Shown here: piece after piece, positions 1 to 6,014 of the stretch
How positions within the stretch are numbered: position 1 is the stretch's first letter
Layout: every line of letters starts with the position of its first letter
Assembly (NCBI GenBank): GCA_014377495.1
Contig: JACMPN010000106.1
Coordinates: 1 to 9,223 of the forward strand
DNA length: 9,223 nucleotides
Source of the DNA: Candidatus Sericytochromatia bacterium
GTDB taxonomy: Bacteria > Cyanobacteriota > Sericytochromatia > JACMPN01
Reading direction: 5' to 3'
Made by a program: the position numbers and the translations under genes
The notes under the pieces: model-generated
What the model saw: the letters and a program-made list of their open reading frames with translations, nothing else
Told to the model about the DNA's origin: nothing
Databases searched by the model: none

Positions 1-1
1 C

Positions 2-193
2 CTCGACGCCTTGCCTCAGGCGGTGCACCCCGCTCCCATGCCCGCCCCTGTGCACCTCCCTCGCTGCCGGGTGCTGTTCGAGCATCAGCTTTTTGAGCAA
101 TTGCCGGCAGCGACGTCCGCGTGGCTTGCCGTGATGGGATCCGACGACGAGTGGGCTGACACAGCCAGATACTGGTGTGCCCATGCGAGCTGA
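2..193 (+). CDS. 3' end of an upstream gene, possibly pelE (partial)
   Basis: This frame is open from the first complete codon to a TGA at 191-193, so the window holds only the last 63 codons of a gene that starts further left. The tail reads like alpha-helical repeat sequence: an LFEHQLFEQLPA helix, then a second helix containing SDDEWADTARYW, resembling the end of a HEAT/TPR-type solenoid. A preceding segment is rich in Pro and Ala. The gene overlaps the start of pelF by 11 nt, which suggests the same operon and coupled translation. In known pel operons the gene directly before pelF is pelE, an inner-membrane protein with a TPR-like soluble region that works with PelD, PelF and PelG. That context is the main reason for the guess; the 63 residues alone do not identify the family. 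PelD or an unrelated gene cannot be excluded. Confidence 0.5.
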   Translation, partial: LDALPQAVHPAPMPAPVHLPRCRVLFEHQLFEQLPAATSAWLAVMGSDDEWADTARYWCAHAS

Positions 194-1664
194 TGTGTGT
201 CTGATCCTGGAAGGCAGCTATCCCTACATCACGGGCGGCGTCAGCAGCTGGGTACACCAGTTGGTCACGGCTTTGTCCGAAGTGAATTTCGCCCTCGTCA
301 CACTCTTGCCGGACGAGCACTACCCGCGCCTCGACAAGTATCAGCTGCCGCCGAACATCGTTTCCCGGCAGGACATTTTCCTGTTCGGTGGCACCGTGGA
401 CACCGGCGTGCGGCGTGAAGCCCGGGCGGACCTGGTTGCGGCGATGCAGGACCTGCACGAGTCCGACAACGCCAGCCGCTGTCCCTTCATGCGGACGATC
501 GACCGATTGCTCCGCTCCGGCAAACACTCGGCCGTGACTCTGATGACGGCCCGCAGCAGTTGGCGGCTGTTGCGCCACCTCTACGATTCGCGCGGGCGGC
601 GGGTGTCCTTCCTCGATTATTTCTGGACCTGGCGCTCCATCCACGGGCCGATGTTCCACCTCTTCGACGTGCCGCTGCCCGAGGCGGCCGTCTACCATCC
701 GATTTCCACGGGCTACGCCGGATTCCTGGGTGCGCTGGCCAAAATGCGCACGGGCGGCGGCATGATGCTCACCGAGCACGGGCTTTACACCCGCGAACGG
801 GAAATCGAGATCGCCCATGCCGACTGGATCTACGAGGAGCCGCCGGACGGCACGGCTTACGCCGCCCACGAGGCGTTTTTCAAGACGTGGTGGCGCAGCC
901 AGTACCGCTTCCTCGGGCAGATGACCTACGACATGGCCGACCGGATCATCACGCTCCACGAGCCGAACCGCAAATTGCAGATCGCCGCTGGTGCCAGTGC
1001 CGACAAGCTGCAGATCGTCCCCAACGGCATCCGCATCGATCCGGCCCTGATCCAGGCCCGGCTCCGCGAGGGCGACTGGTCCGCACGGCCCTTCCGCATC
1101 GCCCTGATCGGGCGGGTCGTCCCCATCAAGGATATCAAGACCTACCTGCGGGCGGTCCAGTTGGCCAGTCAGCAGGTCCCGATCGAAGCCTATGTGATGG
1201 GGCCGCTCGACGAGGATCCCGACTACCACGCTGAATGTATCGCTTTGGTCGAGATGCTCGGCATCAGCGGGACGGTGACGTTCACGGGCATGGTCAGCGT
1301 CAAGGAATGGCTGCCCAGGCTGGACCTGAACGTCCTCACCTCCGTGTCCGAATCCCAGCCCCTGGTCATTCTGGAAGCGGCCTCCGCCGGTGTGCCCAGC
1401 GTCTCCACGGACGTCGGCTGCTGTCGGGAACTATTGGAAGGCATGGCCGGCGAGGATGCGGCCCTCGGGGCGTCGGGCGTGATCACCCCGGTGGCCTCGC
1501 CCGACAGGACGGCGGCGGCGATCGTCGCTTTGGCCCGGGATCCGGCCCGCCATGCGGCGATGATGAAAGCGGGCCTGCAGCGGGTCGAGGCCTACTACAA
1601 ACTCGACGACGTCTGGGCGGCCTACCGCAAGCTCTACGCCAACGTTGCGGGCAAGGGGGCCTAG
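183..1664 (+). CDS. pelF: PelF, GT4-family glycosyltransferase of Pel polysaccharide synthesis
   Basis: This is a cytoplasmic retaining GT-B glycosyltransferase that builds the Pel chain from a UDP-N-acetylhexosamine donor. The 493-residue protein has the usual PelF length. It opens with the PelF signature ADVCLILEGSYPYITGGVSS (residues 3-22), with the Gly-rich acceptor-side loop. MLTEHGLYTRERE (about 195-207) is a second PelF-typical block. The C-terminal Rossmann domain starts at ALIGRVVPIKDIKTY (about 307-321), where Arg311 and Lys316 are the expected nucleotide-sugar phosphate contacts. The GT4 E-x7-E motif is present as E390 and E398 in SESQPLVILEA, followed by GVPSVSTDVGCCRELLEG. The ATG at 183 is chosen; an in-frame GTG at 177 would add two residues. 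Neither has a convincing Shine-Dalgarno, and the start lies inside the preceding gene, so translational coupling is likely. PelG follows after 2 nt. In characterised systems PelF works with PelD, PelE and PelG at the inner membrane. Confidence 0.95.
   Translation: MRADVCLILEGSYPYITGGVSSWVHQLVTALSEVNFALVTLLPDEHYPRLDKYQLPPNIVSRQDIFLFGGTVDTGVRREARADLVAAMQDLHESDNASRCPFMRTIDRLLRSGKHSAVTLMTARSSWRLLRHLYDSRGRRVSFLDYFWTWRSIHGPMFHLFDVPLPEAAVYHPISTGYAGFLGALAKMRTGGGMMLTEHGLYTREREIEIAHADWIYEEPPDGTAYAAHEAFFKTWWRSQYRFLGQMTYDMADRIITLHEPNRKLQIAAGASADKLQIVPNGIRIDPALIQARLREGDWSARPFRIALIGRVVPIKDIKTYLRAVQLASQQVPIEAYVMGPLDEDPDYHAECIALVEMLGISGTVTFTGMVSVKEWLPRLDLNVLTSVSESQPLVILEAASAGVPSVSTDVGCCRELLEGMAGEDAALGASGVITPVASPDRTAAAIVALARDPARHAAMMKAGLQRVEAYYKLDDVWAAYRKLYANVAGKGA
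1653..1659 (+). promoter_or_regulatory. Ribosome binding site for pelG
   Basis: The purine run AAGGGGG lies in the last codons of pelF, 7 nt before the ATG at 1667. It fixes that ATG as the pelG start, although the reading frame is open much further upstream (to about 1235) inside pelF. The protein beginning MAGIGF at this ATG matches the conserved PelG N-terminus. Confidence 0.6.
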
Positions 1665-1666
1665 CC

Positions 1667-3040
1667 ATGGCGGGGATCGGCTTCACTTTGCGGCGGATGC
1701 TGCACACGGAAGGTCTCGGCGGGCCGATGCGGGCCTTCGGGTATGCCGCCGTCGTCTCGTCCGGGCCCTGGATTTCCTCCAGCGTCGCCTTGGCCGTTTT
1801 GGGCTATCTGAGTATTTTTTCCTCCGCCACCGCCGACAACCGCATTTTTCTCGCCCTGGTCTCCTATGCGTTCGCCTTTTCGCTGATCGGAGTGGGCGTC
1901 TGTCAGATGGTCGCCTCACGCTACCTGGCCGACCGCCTGTATTTGGGCGATACGTCGGCCCTGGCGCCGGCCTATGCCCAACTCCTGGTCCCGCTGCTGC
2001 TCGTCCAGGTGGTCGTGGCCGGTGTGTTCCTGCATTTCGTGCCGCTGCCGCCCTTTGCCGCCATTGCCGCGACGACCCTGTACGCCCTGTTGAACGGGAC
2101 CTGGCTGGTGATGATCTTTCTGTCTGCCGCCCATGACTTCCGATCGATCACCCTGGCCTTTGCCTTCGGCCTGGCGGTCAGCGTGGTGGCCGGCTTGTTT
2201 GGCGAAACTGTCGGGGGCCTGGCGGGCAAGCTGGCCGGCTTCACCCTGGGTTACCTGGTCACCTACCTCTGGCTGCTCAGCCGGCTGGACAGGGAGTTCG
2301 GCATGCCGACCGAGGCCTCGCCGCACCTCTGGGCCTATTTCCGGGATTACTGGCAACTGGCCCTGACGGGCTTTGCCTATAACCTCGGCATCTGGATCGA
2401 CAAGATCCTCTTCTGGTATCAGCCCGGTCCCGGCGAAACCGTCTCCGGCCTGCTGCGGGCGGCGCCCGTCTACGACAACGCCATGTTCCTGGCCTACCTC
2501 GGCATCGTGCCGGCCCTGGCTCTGTTTCTGCTCAAGGTCGAAACCGATTTCTACGATCAGTACCGGGGCTACTTCTCCGCCATCGCCGACAGGGACAGTT
2601 TGCAGGGCATTTTGGCCGTCAAAGCCCGCATCGGCGACGTCCTGCGCCAAAGTCTCGGGCTGTTGCTGAAGGTGCAGGGCCTGCTCACCCTGGGCCTGGT
2701 GATCTTTACCCCGGAGTTGAGCGAGTGGCTGCAGGTCTCCTGGTTGAGCGTCTTCGTCTTCCGGGCCGGCGTGCTGGGGTCGTTTTTTCACGTCCTGCAC
2801 CTGATCACGCTGATTTTGCTGCAGTACTTCGATTTCCGCAAAGAGGCCTGTCTGGTGGCGTTGACCTTCCTCGTCACCAACGGCCTGTTCACCTGGCTGT
2901 CCTTCAGCGGGGGACTACCGGCCTATGGGTTCGGCTATGCCGCATCCAGTGCCGTGACGCTGCTGATCGGCCTCTGGTTGTTGGATCGGTCACTGAATGA
3001 TTTGGAGTTTCATATTTTCATGAAACAACCGCTGTCCTAG
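1667..3040 (+). CDS. pelG: PelG, polytopic inner-membrane Pel export component
   Basis: PelG is the integral membrane protein of the Pel synthase complex, related to the MOP/flippase-like superfamily and thought to move the growing polymer across the inner membrane. The product is 457 residues, essentially the family's normal length. It begins with the conserved MAGIGFTLRRML and the SSGPW motif (residues 31-35). About twelve hydrophobic segments are visible, roughly at 23-50, 59-82, 103-125, 127-152, 160-178, 184-206, 228-251, 269-290, 331-347, 355-386, 393-413 and 417-439. Between the eighth and ninth lies a polar loop (about 291-330) that includes VETDFYDQYRGYF, a PelG-like block. The start is 2 nt after the pelF stop and has its own ribosome binding site. 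The last 50 nt of the gene are unusually AT-rich and contain an inverted repeat, listed separately. PelG closes the operon in Pseudomonas; here it is followed by pelA- and pelB-like genes. Confidence 0.95.
   Translation: MAGIGFTLRRMLHTEGLGGPMRAFGYAAVVSSGPWISSSVALAVLGYLSIFSSATADNRIFLALVSYAFAFSLIGVGVCQMVASRYLADRLYLGDTSALAPAYAQLLVPLLLVQVVVAGVFLHFVPLPPFAAIAATTLYALLNGTWLVMIFLSAAHDFRSITLAFAFGLAVSVVAGLFGETVGGLAGKLAGFTLGYLVTYLWLLSRLDREFGMPTEASPHLWAYFRDYWQLALTGFAYNLGIWIDKILFWYQPGPGETVSGLLRAAPVYDNAMFLAYLGIVPALALFLLKVETDFYDQYRGYFSAIADRDSLQGILAVKARIGDVLRQSLGLLLKVQGLLTLGLVIFTPELSEWLQVSWLSVFVFRAGVLGSFFHVLHLITLILLQYFDFRKEACLVALTFLVTNGLFTWLSFSGGLPAYGFGYAASSAVTLLIGLWLLDRSLNDLEFHIFMKQPLS
3007..3026 (+). promoter_or_regulatory. 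Hairpin in an AT-rich island at the end of pelG
   Basis: GTTTCAT (3007-3013) and ATGAAAC (3020-3026) are perfect reverse complements with the 6-nt loop ATTTTC. The hairpin lies in the last codons of pelG, 25 nt before the GTG of the hydrolase gene. The 40 bases 2991-3030 contain only 13 G or C, against roughly two-thirds G+C in the surroundings. No T-tract follows the stem, so it does not look like an intrinsic terminator. No well-spaced -35/-10 pair was found. It could be an mRNA-processing or translation-tuning hairpin, or chance within a compositionally odd patch. Confidence 0.35.
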
Positions 3041-3043
3041 GAG
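3039..3043 (+). promoter_or_regulatory. Ribosome binding site for the GH114 gene
   Basis: AGGAG overlaps the pelG stop codon (TAG at 3038-3040) and sits 8 nt before the GTG at 3052. This is the strongest Shine-Dalgarno match among the starts in the window and supports GTG initiation there. The placement suggests ribosomes finishing pelG can re-initiate on the hydrolase gene. Confidence 0.75.
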
Positions 3044-3051
3044 CCGTCACT

Positions 3052-3957
3052 GTGGATTCCCCTCCCGAGCCTGTCCTGACCCCGCCCGCCCGCCGCTGGC
3101 GGTTGGGGGCCCTGGCGACTTTGGCACTGGCCGCCATCGGTGGCTGGGCGGCCAACATCACGGGCGCAACGGCCAGTCATGTCCGGACGTTGACGCAGGC
3201 AGACAGCTGGGCCGTCTACTACGGGGATCAGGAGCCGCCCGCAGCGCTGCAGGGCCCCGACGTCCTCGTCCTCGAGCCTGACCACGCCTGGCGGGTTTCG
3301 GCCTTGCGGCGGCCCGGCCAGACGGTCCTGGCCTATCTGTCCCTGGGTGAGGTCCACACCACCCGATCCTATGCCCCGATCCTGACGGCGACCCCGGGGG
3401 CGATCGCCGGGCGGAATCCGGACTGGCCCGACGCCCTGACCGTCGATCCCCGCTCGCCGGATTGGCGCCGGCTGGTCATCGATGAGGTGGCCGCCCGTAT
3501 CCTCGCCAAGGGGTATGACGGGTTTTTCCTCGACACGATCGATGCGGCCGAGGCTCTGGAACAAAAGGGCAAACATCCCGGGGCCGCCGCCGCCATGGTG
3601 GAACTGATCAAAGCCCTGAAGCAGCGTTATCCCCAGGCCCTGCTCGTCGCCAATGGCGGCCACTCGCTGCTGTCCCGACTGGCGCCATCCCTGGCGGGCC
3701 TGGCCACGGAGTCGGTTTTTACGGATTACCAGTTCAAAGGCAGGCATTACCGCTGGCGACCGGAGGCGGATGCGCAGCGCCAGCAGGCCCTCTGGGCCAA
3801 AGCCAAGGCCACGTATGGCCTGCCTGTCCTCGTCATCGAATACGTCGATCCGCACAACGCCCCGATGCGGGCCGCAGCAGCGGATCAGGTCCGGGCCGCC
3901 GGGTTCATTCCCTATGTGGCGGACATCGGCCTGACGGCGCTTTGGCAGACTCCGTGA
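3052..3957 (+). CDS. pelA: GH114-type glycoside hydrolase, PelA N-terminal (hydrolase) half as a separate protein
   Basis: The predicted product is a periplasmic TIM-barrel endo-hydrolase of the GH114 (alpha-1,4-polygalactosaminidase) type, which in PelA cuts GalN/GalNAc-containing Pel chains. The 301-residue protein has a basic N-terminus (Arg14, Arg15, Arg17) and one hydrophobic stretch at about 18-36, a signal peptide or uncleaved anchor; there is no lipobox Cys. The catalytic domain fills about 50-298: WAVYYGDQ (53-60), VLAYLSLGEV (92-101), YDGFFLDTID (155-164, with Asp161 as candidate catalytic acid), LLVANGG (197-203), ATESVF (218-223, with Glu220 as the second candidate) and VLVIEYVD (259-266). 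Pseudomonas PelA has Asp160 and Glu218 at the matching places by recall. The protein stops where the hydrolase domain ends, with no deacetylase attached. Its stop overlaps the next gene's GTG in a GTGA. Start GTG is supported by AGGAG 8 nt upstream. A free hydrolase could act in chain trimming or biofilm release. Confidence 0.9.
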   Translation: MDSPPEPVLTPPARRWRLGALATLALAAIGGWAANITGATASHVRTLTQADSWAVYYGDQEPPAALQGPDVLVLEPDHAWRVSALRRPGQTVLAYLSLGEVHTTRSYAPILTATPGAIAGRNPDWPDALTVDPRSPDWRRLVIDEVAARILAKGYDGFFLDTIDAAEALEQKGKHPGAAAAMVELIKALKQRYPQALLVANGGHSLLSRLAPSLAGLATESVFTDYQFKGRHYRWRPEADAQRQQALWAKAKATYGLPVLVIEYVDPHNAPMRAAAADQVRAAGFIPYVADIGLTALWQTP

Positions 3958-6014
3958 TCCGGCGCTGCCTGCTGGCCATGGCAACAGTTGTTGTTGCTGC
4001 CCAGACGCCTCGCGTCGTGGCCGCCCAGACCCCGTCCGTCGGGGCCGGGGGCCGGGACGTGCTCGTGGTCTACGCCCAGGCCGACCAGGTGACATTGCGG
4101 GGCCAGAACGTCATGACGGCGCTGGAAACCGTCTGCAACCACCTGGGGCTCACGGTGCGGTACCACGACCTCGCCGGCGGCCTGCCGTCGGAGGCTGTGT
4201 CACGGTCTGCCCGGGCCGTGATCAGTGTGCTGGACGGCGACGCCGCCCCCGGTGCGGCCGCCTATGCCGGCTGGCTGGCCGCCTGCGAAGGCCGGCACCA
4301 GCCGGTGGTGCTGCTCGGCGGCCTGGGATTCCTCCATGATGCCCAAACCGGCCTGGCCACCGAGCCATCCCTCGTCGACGCCGTGCTCAAGCCGCTGGGC
4401 GTGCGCTATGACGGGACGACGGTGCAGGATCCGGCCCGTTTGCGCCTGGCCACCCCGCATCCGGCGCTGACCTTCGAGCGGCCCTGGTCGGCCCCGTTGC
4501 CGCCCTACGTGCGGATGACCAGCACTGACCCGGCCAACGAGGTGTTTTTGCAGTTGCAGCGGACGGATACGGGCGATGTCAGCGATCAGGGGGTGATCAG
4601 CCGGGGCGGTGCCGTTCTCCTGGGTCGGGAGTCGCTGCTGTATACCAACCCCTTCAGTTTCCGGCAGCGATGGCGGCTCGATCCCTTCTGGCTCCTGTCC
4701 CGGGCGCTGGGGCTGGCGGGCGAACCCCGGCTGGACCCCACGACGCTCAATGGCCGCCGCGTGTTCTACGCCCATATCGACGGGGACGGGTTCGCCAACC
4801 GGGCCAACCTGCCGGGCCGGCCGCTCGCTGCCGAATCCGTACGGGACTCGCTCCTGCGTCGGACGCCCTTGCCGACCACCGTGTCGGTCATCGCCAATGA
4901 AATGGTCGGGGCGCCGGCCTTGCAGGCCGTGGCCAAGTCGATCTTCGCCCTGCCGAACGTCGAGCCGGCCAGCCACTCCTATAGCCATCCCCACGACTGG
5001 GAGACAGGCACCGTCACCCCCAATGGGCACGTCGGGGAAGGGGCGGACAGCGACGTCAAGCGGGCCCAGGTCACCCTGTCGCCCCAACATGAAATCGACG
5101 ACTCGCTGCGGGTGATCCAGGCGCTGCTGCCGGCCGGAAAGCGGGTGGCCCTGATGCTCTGGTCGGGACGGACGAATCCCACGGAGCCCTTTCTGGCCCG
5201 GACCGCGGCCCTGGACCTGCCGAACCTGAATGGGGGCGATGCCGTCGTGGACGAGCGGTTCCCGTCCTACGCGAACCTGGCTCCTTTCGGTCGGCGGGTC
5301 GGGCCTTACGTCCAGCCCTATGCCAGCATGGCCAACGAAAACCTGTTCACCAACCGCTGGACCGGCCCGTTCGACGGTCAGGCCAAGGCGATCGACACCT
5401 TCCGCTTTGCCGGGGCCCCACGGCGTCTGGCACCGGTGAACATCTACTACCACTTTTATGCCGGCGAGCGCATGGCTGGCGTCAAGGCGCTGCAGACCCT
5501 GTACCGCTGGGCGGAGTCGCAGCCGCTGAATCCGGTCGTCACCTCCCACTACGCCCGCATGGTCCAGGGCTTCTTCGCCGCAGAGGTCGTCGCCGACGGT
5601 CCGGCCGCCTGGCGGATCAGTGGCCATGGTGAGTGCCGCTCCGTCCGGTTCGACGACGAGCCCCGCCTGCCCGAGCTTGCGGCCAGTCAGGGGATCGCCG
5701 GCTGGTGCCGGGAGGCTCGGACCCTCTATGTACACCTGGCGCCGGGACCCGTGCGCCTCGTCCTGGCGGCAGCTACAGCCCCCGTGCCGCATTTGGAGTC
5801 GGCGAACGGCATCCTGCAGGCCTGGTCGATGGACACACATCAAGTGACGGCCGGGTTTGGCGCTACCGTGCCGTTGCAGGTGATCATGGCCGGCCTGGCC
5901 CCGGGGCAGCCTGTCGCCGTGACGGGCATAACGGGGCCCAAGTCGGCGGATGCGGACGGTCGGCTGCGTCTGAGCGGTCCGGTCGGTGACACCCGCTTGG
6001 CGGTGCGCTGGTGA
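3954..6014 (+). CDS. pelA: PelA-type polysaccharide deacetylase (C-terminal half of PelA as a separate protein)
   Basis: The predicted product is a periplasmic metal-dependent deacetylase that removes N-acetyl groups from the Pel polymer, making it cationic and exportable. From GTG 3954 it is 686 residues. That start overlaps the previous stop as GTGA and is preferred over a TTG at 3942, which would add four residues. A signal peptide follows (IRRCLLAMATVVVAA), with an odd duplicated segment after it. Residues about 34-255 form an alpha/beta domain (DVLVVYAQAD; PVVLLGGLGFLHD), matching the region between hydrolase and deacetylase in PelA. The CE4-like catalytic core carries FYAHIDGDGF (Asp276 and Asp278), SHSYSHP (His341 and His345, the metal-binding H-x3-H), MLWSGRTNPTE (about 401-411) and NIYYHFYAGE (His500, candidate catalytic His). 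The last 130 or so residues look beta-rich, as in the carbohydrate-binding end of PelA. The PelB-like gene follows with another GTGA overlap. Agd3-like fungal deacetylases are distant relatives; the pel context makes PelA the better match. Confidence 0.92.
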   Translation: MIRRCLLAMATVVVAAQTPRVVAAQTPSVGAGGRDVLVVYAQADQVTLRGQNVMTALETVCNHLGLTVRYHDLAGGLPSEAVSRSARAVISVLDGDAAPGAAAYAGWLAACEGRHQPVVLLGGLGFLHDAQTGLATEPSLVDAVLKPLGVRYDGTTVQDPARLRLATPHPALTFERPWSAPLPPYVRMTSTDPANEVFLQLQRTDTGDVSDQGVISRGGAVLLGRESLLYTNPFSFRQRWRLDPFWLLSRALGLAGEPRLDPTTLNGRRVFYAHIDGDGFANRANLPGRPLAAESVRDSLLRRTPLPTTVSVIANEMVGAPALQAVAKSIFALPNVEPASHSYSHPHDWETGTVTPNGHVGEGADSDVKRAQVTLSPQHEIDDSLRVIQALLPAGKRVALMLWSGRTNPTEPFLARTAALDLPNLNGGDAVVDERFPSYANLAPFGRRVGPYVQPYASMANENLFTNRWTGPFDGQAKAIDTFRFAGAPRRLAPVNIYYHFYAGERMAGVKALQTLYRWAESQPLNPVVTSHYARMVQGFFAAEVVADGPAAWRISGHGECRSVRFDDEPRLPELAASQGIAGWCREARTLYVHLAPGPVRLVLAAATAPVPHLESANGILQAWSMDTHQVTAGFGATVPLQVIMAGLAPGQPVAVTGITGPKSADADGRLRLSGPVGDTRLAVRW
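3990..4037 (+). repeat. Degenerate 24-bp tandem duplication next to the signal peptide
   Basis: Two adjacent in-frame 24-nt units (3990-4013 and 4014-4037) match at 17 of 24 bases and encode VVAAQTPR and VVAAQTPS. Five of the seven differences leave the amino acid unchanged; the other two lie in the last codon and account for Arg versus Ser. The repeat therefore looks like an old duplication held at protein level. It falls at the expected signal-peptidase site, so it creates two possible Ala-rich cleavage sites eight residues apart, or lengthens the linker after cleavage. Confidence 0.75.

Noticed and set aside
1235..1666. Possible long N-terminal extension of PelG inside pelF
   Set aside because: The frame is open but the translation is Gly/Arg-rich nonsense. 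The true PelG N-terminus MAGIGF begins at 1667 with a ribosome binding site in front.
1815..1820. Run of six T as a terminator or slippage site in pelG
   Set aside because: There is no GC stem upstream, and the run lies within an intact membrane-segment-coding frame (Ile-Phe codons); PelG continues at normal length.
3007..3026. Hairpin at the end of pelG as an intrinsic terminator
   Set aside because: The stem is only 7 bp and AT-rich with no following T-tract, and the next gene starts 25 nt later with a good ribosome binding site.
3037..4095. 352-codon open frame on the - strand opposite the GH114 gene
   Set aside because: It is Arg/Gly/Pro-rich shadow sequence. The + strand reading has a ribosome binding site, signal segment and GH114 motifs.
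4200..5843. 547-codon open frame on the - strand opposite the deacetylase
   Set aside because: It is opposite a gene with clear catalytic motifs. The translation is a Gly/Arg/Gln/Pro-rich mixture with no recognisable domain, typical of antisense shadows in GC-rich DNA.
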